From: Theodoxus fluviatilis
Lineage: Eukaryota; Mollusca; Gastropoda; Cycloneritida; Neritidae
Reading direction: 5' to 3'
DNA: 64,000 bases
Assembly: GCA_034096865.1 (NCBI GenBank)
Contig: JAWQFJ010000544.1
Span: forward strand, 141,923 to 205,922
In this document: positions 22,349 through 34,379 of the stretch, in pieces
Numbering within the stretch: the first letter of the stretch is position 1
How the letters are laid out: every line of letters begins with the position of its first letter
Translations under genes and position numbers: made by a program
The notes under the pieces: model-generated
Seen by the model: the letters and a program-made list of their open reading frames with translations, nothing else
Told to the model about the DNA's origin: nothing
Database searches by the model: none

Positions 22349-24854
22349 ATTCTTTTTTTCCAGTGGGAATCCCGCATGAGGCAAACACATTTGTAATGGA
22401 CATGTTGATAAAGACAGAGATGCATCTCAAATAAGAATTCAAAATGTCAATTGTTCCTTTGATTGGATTCAAATTACTGTAGTGCATTTGGAGTAACTTT
22501 ATTGAAATGATGTAAAATAATGCTATCGATCTATGGCATAATTAATTATAATTAATGAAGTTAATATAAGTAATGATACTGGTATTTGATGGAGTAGCAC
22601 TACAAGACACATATAAGCAGGCAACTATGACCATGCGTTCCAGTTAATATGTCATTGCTGATCCTTCTGTTGCTAGTATAGACATGAATAATTGACGTGC
22701 TTGGCATCAGTATGTTCTGATCCTGTGTGCACATATCCACACAGCAGTTCTCAATTATTTGCCTCTCAGTGTTGATTACTTTGCATTTTTTCTCTCTGTT
22801 ACTTTGTGAAAGAAACCCCACTATGTCAACAAATAAATGAATGGACATGCAACATTTCTACTGACCACTCAGCTGTGCACAACACTACAGAGCCCTCTGA
22901 TTATTAAGCTGTCCATAATGGCAAGGGGAGAGGGAAAAGAGGAAAAGGGGTGGGGCAATGGGAGTAGGATGTGTGATCATTCACCTAGTGAGCCCGAGTC
23001 ATCCCATTTTGATCAAGATGACAGATCACCTACTCCTCACATCACTTCAGCTGAAACAAAAAAGTGCATGGAAAGCTTGTCCCTGTACTTGCTGCAGGTT
23101 GGCCGCAAAGATGATGTTCTGAATCATTTTCAGCTTTCCTATCCATGTTTGAAAAATTCTAAATGCAAAGACAGACCCAAGCAAAAATAACAAGCACCTT
23201 ATAAGCCTCTGTTCCAGTAATCCAAAATATTTGCCCCTGTGCCCACATGTGTGCTTGCCCTGTTCATAGAAATTCCAATAGTTTTCCCATTGTTCTTTTG
23301 CTGTCTCCTAAGTCTAATTTTATCTCGGTCTATTCTGTAAATTTTCCCTAAGTTTCCAGCATGCTCAGTTGACACCTCATTTTGTCTTCCATTCATGTCA
23401 TTTCATACTACTGATATTTTATGTGGGCCCAGCTGCTTTAGTTGATTTCTTGTTCTTTGTGGATATGGTGCAAATACAAGAAGCACTTAACAAAATCTGG
23501 GGTATGGGGAATCTGGATCAGACATGTGCATTATGTAGGCCCTAAACTGCATGGCGTTCATGCAGAGGGGGTTTTGATCGCAAGGGAGGTAATTTGTGAA
23601 TACTATTGGACTTCGCAGAAATGTGACTTTCATGACCTCCTGTTAGCTTGACCCTCTGTTTTTCTTGGCAGTTTTGCAGTCCCTCTGCAATATTGAGCTA
23701 ATCAGAGAGGACTTCAGTAGAAATATTGAGCTTTTCCCAGCACAGGAGGTGAAGCCACTCTCCACATTTCATCTAGTTTACAACAGCGATGATGCTGGAA
23801 ATATACGCATATCTCTCCATCTCTGTTTTGCAGTGGTGAGACCCATACAGAAGGAGCACAAGCAGATGATAGCTGAGGAATCCATGGCCCAGCATCAGAT
23901 TGAAGCTGAGCTGCGGCGAAAACAGGAGGAGGTAGAAACTCTGAAGGGATGAAAACAACAGCTCCTTCTCGGGGTCTGTTCTTCCTGCATAACTCCTCCT
24001 AGTGGATTTTTTACCGAGAACAGCTGCCAGTGTGAAACTGGATGATGTTATCTCTGAAGTGTTGGCGTGAGCTAGTTACAACTGGGAGACTGAGATGTAC
24101 ACGTATATGACCCACTTGTGTGTTTCAGTGTATGGATGCGATTTCTTGTGACATGGTACACTTTAAATGAAATTAGTATATGCAGTGCAGTGTTCAAATT
24201 GCACGCTGTATTTGTACTCAGAGATGTACACCAAGTGTTGGAGAGTTTGTGTTTGTCAAAGCCACCGTTAATGGATGTTAGTGAAAAAGTTCTAATTGCA
24301 ATTTCAGTGTGTGATCAGTTTTCATGTAGAACTTCAACTGATTATACATTGGAAATTATGTAGCATTTCATTCATACTGTTTTTTATTTTTCTCCAAGAG
24401 AACTGTATGCTTTGGGATTCTTTTTTTTCAAGACTTCTTATTAAAATTTCAATGCATTTGAGCCTTATTTGTTGGTAAGCTTGACCTACTGTGGCTACTC
24501 CCAAGGAAAATTTGCTTTCAACCTTTCTTTTATGTTGTTTTGTCTTGCAATGTAAGCCAAGGACTATTTTAAATTGAGATAAAAGTCGGTTTTACATCAC
24601 AAATCAGATGCAAAACAGCGCTATTCCTGTATTAGTGAGGTTTCTATATTGGGTTGTGATAGGATATGAGTTAATTGAAGCATCTGAATTATGGCAAGAT
24701 CACTTTGTAAGGAAACGCATGGAAATGAAGTGCAAATATGCTGCAATACGTGTGCACGCACTGCCCAGATGGTGCACCCCTTGCTGGTGGAGTTGGCGTG
24801 CCAGGCAGGCGCACAAGTGATGGTGAGGCATGTGCTTTGTCCAGGTTGTGTACT
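21600..24854 (+). other. Plus-strand coding-like fragments of unknown origin plus intergenic sequence
   Basis: Several short plus-strand segments look coding but do not join into a gene I recognise. One near 22086-22172 reads NKRKFASMMDFVHKKAQKEH then a Glu-rich end and stop. One at 22920-23187 has an acidic Ser/Asp stretch, then SLYLLQVGRKDDVLNHFQ and a Lys-rich end. One at 23833-23952 reads VVRPIQKEHKQMIAEE then a charged helix, QIEAELRRKQEEVETLKG, and stop. They could be decayed transposase or DNA-binding protein pieces. A (CA)n array splits the region at 22256-22346. Confidence 0.3.
22256..22346. repeat. (CA)n microsatellite
   Basis: About 45 uninterrupted CA dinucleotides. Confidence 0.97.
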
Positions 24855-26080
24855 GACAGTCCTCTACTTATGAACATTTGCCAATAGGAACAAACCTATC
24901 TGCAACTCCAACAAGGTTCCAATGCTTCTAGAAAGTCCCAGTAGGTGGGAGAAGGCAGGAAAGGGTTTGTTTTACAGCATGCTGCATTTCTACGCTTGGC
25001 AGCACTGTTGCACTGGAAGCTGAGCATCCACCTTTCAGGAAGCTGCTACTGCTAGTATACCCCATCCAGTCTGCTTGCCAGTCTTGTGACTAGAGGCTTG
25101 TTCAGGAGGCGCAGCGCTGCATGTGATTCACTCCTGAACAGCAATATTGGGGCGTGATTCACTCAGCGCTGAGCAGCGCTGTGCATCACCGATCCGAGGT
25201 GATTCAGACGATTTTCAAAATGGCGTCTTCGATCCCGCACTGGCCGTTGATGCGTAAAATAACTCTCAGAAACATCATTTGGGGACTGGAACGGGCTTTA
25301 TTTGCCCCAAGCGCTCTGTATGTGCAAGTAATGGCAAGTAAGGATGACACAGTAGTGGACTTTATTCATGCAGAATACATTTAAAGATGCATAAACGATG
25401 TCCGTGGCAAATAAAATACTTTCTTAGCGTCTATCAACACAACATGGGGCGCAGAAGATTTACCTCCCATTTAACAAGTGAAGCGTTGCACAAAATCTGT
25501 AGGTGTTCAGGAGAGGCATAGAGCGCTCAATTGCCAACATGAAGCGCTCATGCAGCGCTTTGTACTCCTGAACAAGCCTTAGATGTTCCTATACAAGCTT
25601 TCATTATATCAATAGTATTAGTTTGCAGTGTGCATCCCTAATGTTGAAACTGGTAATTACATCTGGATTTAAGTGCAAGAGTGATACTGATGAAGGTGTA
25701 AGTGCCAAGAAGCGTCAATCCATCTCGATGGAGACCAAGATGAAGATAAAGTTGAGTGGGGAGAGATGTTGAACATCACATAGGAAGATTAAGAAGATGA
25801 TGGAGGATGTTAAAGAGCTTGATGCCCGTGCTGTTGACCATAAGAAGGAGGAGAGGAAAAGAGCAAATATTAGACATGTGTTTGGACTTGGATACAAATT
25901 GTTTATGAACAGCCTCATGGAGCGTAACCTGTCAGTAAGTAGAGGACTGTCTTGTTATTCTTGCATAGCTCCACACCGATTCCAGCATGATGTCTCCCAG
26001 CTTGCGGAGATTCCAAGCTCTTGGCAAGCACCAGTGGCTGTTCCATATCTTGGCAACATTGAACATTGCAATAAATGACG
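24855..26080 (+). mobile_element. Pogo/Tigger-like transposon remnant, interrupted
   Basis: The stretch CAGTCCTCTACTTATGAACA near 24858 resembles the pogo/Tigger terminal repeat type (CAGT...CTC...ACGAAC...GTTCC). At 25690-25770 the plus strand reads SAKKRQSISMETKMKIKLSGE, close to the N-terminal Psq/HTH start of CENP-B-like and Tigger transposases, then a stop. A further charged segment, KKMMEDVKELDARAVDHKKE, continues in another frame. The MITE at 25094-25579 sits between these two parts. It is a decayed element; family assignment is by motif memory and moderate. Confidence 0.5.
25094..25579. mobile_element. MITE with AGGCTTGTTCAGGAG terminal inverted repeats
   Basis: The left end AGGCTTGTTCAGGAG and the right end CTCCTGAACAAGCCT are perfect inverted repeats over 15 bases. 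The similarity continues inward through an AGCGCTGCATG block. The flanks are TAG on both sides (25091-25093 and 25580-25582), a 3-bp target duplication compatible with a PIF/Harbinger-type or similar non-autonomous element. Palindromic AGCGCT strings recur inside. No coding capacity. Confidence 0.85.
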
Positions 26081-29000
26081 AGATAAACCCAGGGGAAGAC
26101 ATTTACTGCCTGTAGCAGGTGAAATATTATGTAGTGTCCAAAAGCTGACAGCACAGGCTATACTGTGTATCCCCCCCCCCCCCCCCCCTCTCGTCTGGGT
26201 ACAGGTACACAAGGATAACTCCTGACTGCATGTGTTTCCATATATATAAACATTTTATTGCATCACAACAATTAAACAGTCAATAGAGTGAAGATGAGAT
26301 GGGAACAGTTTGAATGAATGGGGTTGATCGAAAGTTAAACCCGTACAAACACTAATAGTTGCTGGTAATACAACGACCAGAGCTATCCCATTCAAGGCAA
26401 CGGCGGCAGCAGTCACCCAACCCACTGACACACAAGTGCACAACCACAACACAACACAAAATCATGACTAACAGTACATAATGAAAACATTGTAAAATGT
26501 ACCAGCATCCTACAACGTGGCAAATGAGGGAGCTACTGCACTAAATGAGACTCAAATTGACTGCACATCCACAAATATTCATTAGTAGTATCTTGTAATA
26601 TAAAAAAGTCACTAACCATAAAACATTCTTTTAAAACTTCTTAAGCCATGATTCATGCAGATTTGCACCATTCTTATACTCCGTCTTTTTTTCGTTTTGC
26701 CTTTGTGTGTAGGATCGTGTGCATGTGTCAAGTGTGGGATTGTATGATCCTTCTCAATAAAGAAAAAAGCATTACAACAACTACAGTACACCAACTAAAA
26801 CTTGTAGGAAAGAAGTCAATCAGTATCATGATAGCTGTTTCCACTTCATATACTTTCAATCGCATGATGCTCATTCATTTAAAAAAATTAAGGTAGTTTT
26901 GTCTAGGACTACAACATGCACGAAGACCAAGTAATGCAATGTTGTGAAACCACTTTCTGACCAAGATCCCACATGCAGAACCTTATCTGTTCTACGCATC
27001 TCCAACTTTACCAGATGCCTCCATTCTTTTATTTTCAGTCCTGTAGTTCGTCCATGCAATTGAAGCATGCACTGCATACTGACATTCAAGTCCCTAAGAA
27101 GAGTTCATTTTCTCCAGATATGCAACACATTTCACTTGGTGGAAAATGGAGAACATGTACACAGAGACAAAATCCCAATTCCTTCACCGTGCCAAGTGGA
27201 CAACAATACACCTCCACTAGAATAAAGTCGTAAGTTTGTTTAGCAAGTCGACTCTTCCTCTCCACAAAATCACATGACAATGCAAGATCCTGCATGTACA
27301 GAAATGGTTGCATGAAAAATACCAGTTTCCCTCCTAGTCGAATGGTGTAGATGTAGTTATTGCACTTGTTGGATCACTTGGTGAGTGCTATGTATGAAGT
27401 GAGTCACAATGCAACGAGCATCCAGATGACACAAGGATGCCCTTGTCACTGTCATCACCTCCAAGAGAAAATGTAGAGGAATGTTGACACAGAATACAGC
27501 AACAGTGAGACAAAAGAAGAGAATAGCAGGTAGGAACTTCACGTACTACTGAAGGGTAAGCTGTGCTTCCTTTCGTTCTGTCTCCTTCCAGGAACAAAGG
27601 GAAGCAGAACCAAAGGATCAAACCTGGACAAAATCCAAGCCACATCCAACCCCAAGTCGGCAGAGCTAGACTTTTTTAATGAGGGCATCACCCTTTCATA
27701 GATATTTCAGAACTGAAATACACTTCATCTGGGGTACACTAAAATGCATTTCTAAGACTCCTAGTAATCCACAGCTGGACACATGTGCCACACTGGCTGT
27801 CCAGGCAAACACTGATCATTAAAATAACTGAGTCAGTCAAGAACAACCTCCATGTTTTTCTCTTTTTCTTTCAAAAAAATTTCGGGCTAATCAGTGCCTG
27901 GATGGGGTTTTGCATTCGCCCAGAGTACCAGCATCATTAGCTGCTGCCTCAAATTTGTTCCCCACTACACACTGTCGAGACAGCCACATTTGTGTTGACA
28001 AAAACTAGCTAGCAAAATGTCTGTAAGCATCAGTTTCAATAGAGAGAACAAGAAAAACAGAAGCAGGAGAAGACGAGAATGCAGTAGCAAAGTTGCACAC
28101 TTCAGAGTTCCCAGGCAGGTCTTGGGAGACAATGGTGTCCATGATCATCTCTTCTGGAGTGGCAAATCCTGCCAATTTTGTTGTCATGGCAAAACAAATA
28201 TTCACATATAGCGATGCTGCTACCAACAGCGACTTGTAGAGAGCAAATTAGATTCCATAAACCTATCAAACAATAGCACAAATTAATATAAATCCACTGG
28301 ACAAAAAGTTTGCATGCAGACAGGGCAATACTTTTTTTCACAACAACTGAATGTAGTGCCAACTAGCATCTATTCCCTCAAAGTTTTGTCCCAATTTGTG
28401 CCATTATTTGACCAAATGAATCCAATGGAGCCAGCACTAATTGCCATTACTAACTTCTTTTGAGCAAAATTTATGAGAAACCAAGCGAGGGAGATGCACA
28501 CCCACATTATCACACACATGCACTACCACACACATGCACTACCACACATATGCACACACATGCATGATGAAGTGATTAGTATTGGCTACTAAGATGATTC
28601 TGTCATAAATGTGCATGCTCCAGTACCTTTGTTCTACAGCATCTCTGTTCTATTTCTAGTCCCTGACCCAATAGATTTCAGGAAGAAAACCGCAAATAGC
28701 ATCACAGCAATGGCTTGGTGTGTTCATGTGTGCATGTGTGTTTCAAGTGTGCACATGCAGCATAAAAGTGAACTGCAAACTAGATGAGATTTCTTCTTTC
28801 ACCATCAGCTCAACTCAGTTTGCACATGACTACATAAACAAATATGGAAACTAATTCATTTAACTAGTGACTCAAGCAACAGCTACACACACGTCTCCGC
28901 CATATAACCAGAAAACCTATATTCTCTACAAGCACAACTGCATAAATGGTGAAAGTAGAACTAACACTGATGGAAATCACTACAAGATTCTCACATTTTA

Positions 29001-29090
29001 TTATACTAAAAATAAGTTTAATAAGAGAAGTTCCCATAATTTTTTCCCAGACACCGTTCCATTTATGCCTCTCTAAAAAAAAGGCACTTG
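26081..29090. other. Intergenic stretch between CREB and the 29.6-kb exon
   Basis: No supported gene on either strand. It includes a C-run at 26170-26187 and CACACATGCACTAC-type short repeats at 28495-28565. If CREB 5' exons are in the window they should lie between 15.2 kb and 29.6 kb, but I could not find the RRPSY-coding exon here. Confidence 0.4.
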
Positions 29091-29091
29091 C

Positions 29092-29257
29092 ACACACCAT
29101 TCTGCTCCCTAACCAGACCATTCAAGCAGACAGTTTCAAACACACCACATACAGCTCCCTAACCAGACCATTCAGGCAGACAGATTCAAACACACCACAT
29201 ACAGCTCCCTAACCAGACCATTCAAGCAGACAGTTTCAAACACACCACATACAGCTC
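29092..29257. repeat. 50-bp tandem repeat, about three copies
   Basis: The unit begins ACACACCACATACAGCTCCC and continues through AACCAGACCATTCA to CAGACAGTTTCAA. Copies start at about 29092 (diverged), 29140 and 29190, with a partial copy at 29240. The two central copies differ at only two or so positions. Confidence 0.9.
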
Positions 29258-29644
29258 AGATCAACAAGTACGACTCTCTTGGGACATGGCACAGCTTGCT
29301 CCAATCCCCCATGCCTCCTGCTTGGCTCAGCAAGAGTAGCTTTCCCCTTCCTGTTCTCTGAAGTCCTGATGAGAAATCCATTATCAGCTACTCAACCGAA
29401 TCAAATAATTTGTCATGAACCACAATTCATGGAATTCCATTTCCTTTTGCCATGACAATGGGGGGAAATACTCTCTGAAGAGGCAACTGTACACTGCTCT
29501 TAAAGCGACTAGAGTAAAAATGACCAAGGAGAGGAGATCTTTGTTTCCTATTTACACAAGTCCACCCTCCCTTCTTTCCCTTTGTACATGTACAAATACC
29601 ACATAAAAAGGGCATCACCAAAACAAATACATCAAAATATGAAA

Positions 29645-29804
29645 TCAAAGCGCTGCCTTCTGATTAATAATAGTGAGGTCCTTGCCAGTCCACTCACACA
29701 GTTTGTGCTGTTGGGGGTAGTACTCGAAGTTAGGCACTGAGTAATGGAATATCACCACACTGGGGATGATGTGGTCGCCAGTCCAGGCAGGCTTCCCCTC
29801 CACA
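29645..29804 (-). CDS. Terminal coding exon of an unrecognised gene
   Basis: The minus strand has an acceptor CATCAGTTTGCAG, then 52 codons and a TGA stop. The peptide reads VEGKPAWTGDHIIPSVV, IFHYSVPNFEYYPQQHK and LCEWTGKDLTIINQKAAL. It is rich in aromatic residues and has the look of a folded domain end. I do not recognise the family. The acceptor needs two bases from the upstream exon, whereas the exons at 30.6-43.4 kb all leave one base at their donors. So it cannot be spliced in frame from those donors and is probably a separate gene or a distinct isoform. No upstream exon was identified. Confidence 0.6.
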
Positions 29805-30661
29805 CTGCAAACTGATGCAGCTGGGAGCAGGAGCATTCTACCAGTGTCCCTTCCACTGACTACCAAGGGAATGCAAGATGAGAAGGGAAAGAAAAAGCTT
29901 TTATGTTTACCAAAAGAGAGGCAGATATGCAACCTACTACCCTATCCCAACCTATTGTTCCTGCCATTGAAAGCTGGGAAGCACCAGACACTGACCTGCA
30001 AGTCAGGTACAATTTTCCTGTTATTACACATAATTTCTGCACGTTTGTCACCAAACACTTAGTAATCAGGTCCCAAAACTGGTAATGTCCATGCAGTGGT
30101 CCCAGAACGGAAAAGCTGCACACACACAAACCAGGTCAGTGGCACTCTCCATCTCCCACTGTCCAGGCTTCTTGCTCTGTGTCCCTGCCTGCCTTCCCCA
30201 GGCAAGAGACAAGTGGAGAGCTCCAGTTTGAGGCTGGGTCTACACCTGGCACTGGGCAACACCATAATTCAACCATAACTTTAGTCAGCTGCTCACTGGC
30301 CATGTGTGCTTCTCCTGTAACCCTACAGAAGAATGTAGGTCATAACTTTCTGCAGGCATGACCTGCAAATTGGCCACCTTTCCAGCAAGCCATGTGGCAG
30401 TGGCAGTAGGGAAGTAATCAGCTAGCTAACATCTTTGCCCTTGTCTTGCTCTGGTCGAGTAAGTCCTTGTGGGTAAAAGCATCTGAAACCTGGCACCTTG
30501 CAGAACTACAAGAAATTGAGCGATTGCAGACTTAACAAGGCGGAAACTGCTGTGTAGCTGAGAAAGCTGTATAGGAAACAAATGAGTCCAGTCTGGGCGA
30601 TGAAGTTTGATTTTCAGAAACTATTGGGTTGACTGTGAAGTAACAGAGTGACCACACCCTA
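29805..30661 (-). other. 3' flank of the Gln-rich gene, possibly an intron of the 29.6-kb gene
   Basis: No convincing exon. A GTGTGTGTGCAG acceptor-like site near 30120 is followed by open sequence, but no domain is seen. Confidence 0.4.
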
Positions 30662-31806
30662 TCAGCTACTGGTGTAGGGGGGAGGGACACTGGGGAAGCT
30701 TGGTCCTGACTGTGTGAGGCTGGGGTAGTCTTGCGTGGTAGGTATCACAGGAACACCCATGGAATGTGAAATGGGGGGAAACAAGTTGTCCTGCTTCCCA
30801 GCATAGTCCCCAAGGGATCCCTGCGAGCTTCCCCCTGGCACAAACTTGGCATTCTGGTTGACAGTCATAGCAGGACCTCCTGTAAAGCCAGGTTGAATGG
30901 GGAACCCATTCTGGTAGGCAGCAGGGTTTATGGTGGGGTTGTTCACCTGGGTGGGCCATCCTGGTCTGGCCCCTGACATCTGGCCAGCCAGCAAAGCCCC
31001 AGTGTGCAGCTGCAGCTGCTGAGGCAGGGCCGAGGCTGCCAGGGATACCGAGGGCTCCAGTCCAAGCTGACTAACTGTCACTCCAGGGTGACTTGAATTG
31101 GAAAGAAGCGAGCTGGAGCCTGTGGACAGCATCACATTTTGCTGCAAGTTCCCAAATGCCAGTCCTCCCGAGTAGCCTGGGAGTGAGATGGGAACGCTGG
31201 AGTAGCCCCTCTCATGTGCAGAGGACACCACCACTGACTGGGACCCATTGCCCACTGGAAAGCTGCCTCCCAGGCTGGGCCCATTGGTGGCCATGGAGGC
31301 GATGACACTCTGGCTCCCAATGACAGAGTTCACTGCACTGTTGATGCCACTGAGGGAGACCATGGTCGACTGGCTGGGCACAAATCCATAGTTCTGCTGC
31401 TGCTGTGAAAGCAGCTGAGGTGGCGGCTGCTGCACCACAGGCTGCAGGTGCTGGCGGAGGAAGTCCTGGCTGCCAGACATCCCCAAGGCTTGTGGTAGTG
31501 TGTTCAGTGCGGTGGCATTCATGATCCTGGAGATGGCGAGGGTGTTGTCTACATTCAGATCAGCAAAACTGGCTTGGGGCAGGTTGCTGAGAGCCAGGTT
31601 GCTGTCGAGACTGTTGGTGCTCTGGTGAATGGCAATGGTCTCTGCAATCTGGTTCAGGTCAAAGTCCTTCCCACTGATCTCCCCTTTGGCAAGCTTCTCC
31701 AGGAACTCACGGGTGCGAGCAACAACACTGTTGGCCTCTGCAAGCTTCCGCTCCAGCTCCTCCGTCTCTTCTTTGGAGGGCTCATAGTCCCCATTCTTCC
31801 CCACCA
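30662..31806 (-). CDS. Last exon of a Gln/Ser/Gly-rich nuclear protein
   Basis: A 1,145-bp exon follows a TTCTCCTTGAAG acceptor. The first two bases complete a Val codon. A coiled-coil-like charged helix comes first (SKEETEELERKLAEANSVVA, then TREFLEKLAKGEISGKDFDL). A long low-complexity tail follows, rich in Ser, Gly, Asn, Gln and Pro (QQPPPQLLSQQQQ is one run), and it ends SFPSVPPPYTSS and stop. PPPY fits a WW-domain ligand. Composition suggests a transcription or chromatin cofactor, but I do not recognise the family. It is the fourth of four exons with matching phase 1. Confidence 0.85.
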
Positions 31807-32259
31807 CTTCAAGGAGAAAAGCAGACCACAGTAGTGTGAGAGATGCTTCAAAATCAGATAAAGAACCCAACATACTACAAGGCACGAGATGAACCATCAT
31901 TACCGAGGTATACAGCATGGAGCAGGGTAGAATGTTCTCAACACTTAATCTTACAGCAGTACTATGCAGAGTCAGGGAATCTGTTCTCAGTTCTGAATGA
32001 CTGTCACAAGTGTAAATACTTTCTATAATAATATAAATATGAAGAAATTTCAGATGGGAAACGTAATATAAATGAGAAAACATAAGTTGAAACATACACA
32101 CACAAACACACACAATTTTATATGAAAAACAGTGACGTGAAACACTATCATTGAGGAAACTAACTTCACAGGTTCCAAGTCTCAGAAATTTTGGGAGGGG
32201 GGGTGGGGGTGTTGAGATGGAAAAGAAGGAAGGACAGGGGGGGGGGGGGGGGGGGGGGG

Positions 32260-32292
<33 letters not shown>

Positions 32293-34156
32293 AGAAAGAT
32301 GAGTGCAAGAAAGCAGAAGGAGGACAAGAGAAAAAGGAGGAGAAGGTGGGAAAGCAGGAGGAGGAAGGAGAAAAGAGGAGAAAGGAGGGGAAAAGGGAGA
32401 AAAAGAGGGGAGAAGTCGAGTGAGAAAGGAGAAAAGTATGGAGCGCAGACAGGAGGGAGAACGGAGGTGGAGAGGGGGGTGGGGGGGTGGGGGGGGGGAG
32501 GAGAGCGAGGAGGATGAGGAGAAAAGGGGAGAATGAGGGGAAAGGTGGGAGCAATAGGAGGAGGAAGGAAGGAAGGTGTGGGTGAGTAATAGGAGGGTAG
32601 GAGGTGGAGGAAAAAGGAGGAGAGAGTAGGAGGACAGAGGAGGAGGAGGGAGAAAGGAGAAAGAAGAATGGAGGAGGAGAAAGGAGGAAGGAGGCGGAGG
32701 AGGAGGAGAAAGGAGAGGAGGAGGAGAAAGGAGAGGACGAGGAGAAAGGAGGAGAACGGGGAAGGAGGAGAATGGGGAAGGAGGAGAACGGGGAAAGAGG
32801 AGAACGAGGAAAGAGGAGAAAGGAGGAGAGAGGAGGAGGAGGAGGAGGAGGAAGAAGAAAAAGGAGAAAAAGGAGGAGGAGGAGGAGAAGGAGGAGGAGG
32901 AGGAGGAGGAGGAGGAGGAGGAGAAGGAGGAGGAGGAGGAGGAGGAGGAGGAGGAGGAGGAGGAGGAAGGGGAAAAGGAGGAGAGGAGGAGAAGGAGGAG
33001 AGGAGGAGGAGGAGGAGGAGAGGAGGAGGAGGAGGAGGAGGAGGAGGAGGAGGAGGAGGAGGAGGAGGAGGAAGGGGAAAAGGAGGAGGAGGAGGAGGAG
33101 GAGGAGGAGGAGGAGGAGGAGGAGGAGGAGGAGGAGGAGGAGGAGGAGGAGGGGGAGGAGGAGGAGGAGGAGGGAGGAGGAGGAGGAGGAGGAGGAGGAG
33201 GAGGAGGAGGAGGAGGAGGAGGAGGAGGAGGAGGAGGAGGAAGAGAAAAAGAAGGAGGAGAAGGAGGAGGAGGAGGAAGAGGAGGAGGAGGAGGAGAGGA
33301 GAAGAGGAGGAGGAGGAGGAGGAGGAGGAGGAGGAGGAGGGGAGATGGAGGAGGAGGAGGAGGGGAGAGGAGGAGGAGAGAGGAGGAGGAGAGAGGAGGA
33401 GGAGAAAGGAGGAGGAGAGAGGAGGAGAACAAGAAGGAGGAGATAAGGAGGAGAGAGGAGGAGGATAAGGAGAGAGGAGGAGGATAAGGAGAGAGGAGGA
33501 GGATAAGGAGGAGAAGGAGATAAGGAGGAGGAAAGATGAGGAGGAGGAGAGGAGGAGGAGGAGAGAAGAGGAAGAGGAGGAGGAGAGAGGAGGAGAGTGA
33601 GGAGGAGGAAAGAGGAGGAGGAGGAGGAGGAGGAGGAGGAGGAGGAGGAGAGAGGAGGAGTAGGAGAGAGGAGAGAGGAGGAGAGAGGAGAGAGGAGGAA
33701 GAGGAGGAAGAGGAGAGAGGAGGAGGAGGAGGAGGAAAGAGGAGCAGGAGGAGAGAGGAGGAGGAGAGAGGAGGAGGAAGAGTAGAGAGGAGGAGGAGGA
33801 GGAGGAGGAGGAGGAGGAGGAGAGAGGAGAGAGGAGAGAGGAGGAGGAGAAAGGAGAGAGGAAGAGGAGAAAGAAGGAGGAGGAGGAGGAGATAGGAGGA
33901 GATAGGAGAAGGAGGAGAGAGGAGGAGGAGGAGGAGGAGGAGGAGGAGGAGGAGGAGGAGGAGGAGGAGGAGAGAGGAGGAGGAGAGAGGAGGAGGAGGA
34001 GAGAGGAGGAGGAGGAGAGAGGAGGAGGAGGAGGAGGAGGAGGAGGAGGAGGAGAGGAGGAGGAGGAGGAGGAGGAGGAGGAGGAGGAGGAGGAGGAGGA
34101 GGAGGAGGAGGAGGAGAGGAGGAGGAGGAGGACAGAAAAGACAGAATACAACATAC
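31807..34156 (-). other. Intron filled by a GGA/TCC tract
   Basis: The intron starts GTATGTTGTATTCTGTC at 34156 downward and almost at once enters (TCC)n on the transcribed strand. From 32180 to 31807 the sequence is ordinary and leads to the acceptor at 31807-31808. Confidence 0.8.
32190..34135. repeat. GGA-rich polypurine tract, about 1.9 kb
   Basis: The plus strand is almost pure purine. It is mainly GGA triplets with AGA, GAGA and GGAAAA interruptions; the purest (GGA)n is at 32880-33240 and 33930-34125. A G-run, a T-run and a second G-run at 32238-32290 form its left edge. Long open frames on both strands (Pro/Ser/Leu or Gly/Glu/Arg-only) are artefacts of the triplet. Confidence 0.97.
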
Positions 34157-34267
34157 CAGAGAAGATGTCCCCAAAGGCATCATCATCGAGCCTGTTGAAG
34201 ACCTCCTGGAAGTCACCTTCCTCCAGTAGTCGGGAGGCTTGCTCTATAGGAAGTTCTGATTCCATGT
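34157..34267 (-). CDS. Acidic exon of the Gln-rich nuclear protein
   Basis: The exon starts after TTCTTCAG with two bases completing an Asp codon, then encodes MESELPIEQASRLLEE, GDFQEVFNRLDDDAFGDIFS, and ends before GTATGT. The mix of acidic and bulky hydrophobic residues (DDDAFGDIF) resembles a transactivation segment; this is inference. Phases are 1 in and 1 out, joining 42148-42411 upstream and 30662-31806 downstream in frame. Confidence 0.85.
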
Positions 34268-34379
34268 CTGAAGAACAAATTAGGATTTCGAAGGTTTTGC
34301 AGTTTACTCTGGGCACAAAACTTGACTTCTGACATTATCCAACATTTACAATTGCTGCTGGAATATCTACTACAATGTA

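Noticed and set aside
29645..29804. Alternative last exon of the Gln-rich gene
   Set aside because: Its acceptor needs two upstream bases of a split codon, whereas all found donors of that gene leave one base, so the join would be out of frame.
32166..34316. Frames of 250-1,180 codons rich in Pro/Ser/Leu or Gly/Glu/Arg
   Set aside because: They translate the GGA/TCC tract. Only the ends belong to real exons (34157-34267 and 30662-31806), which are joined by splicing across the tract.
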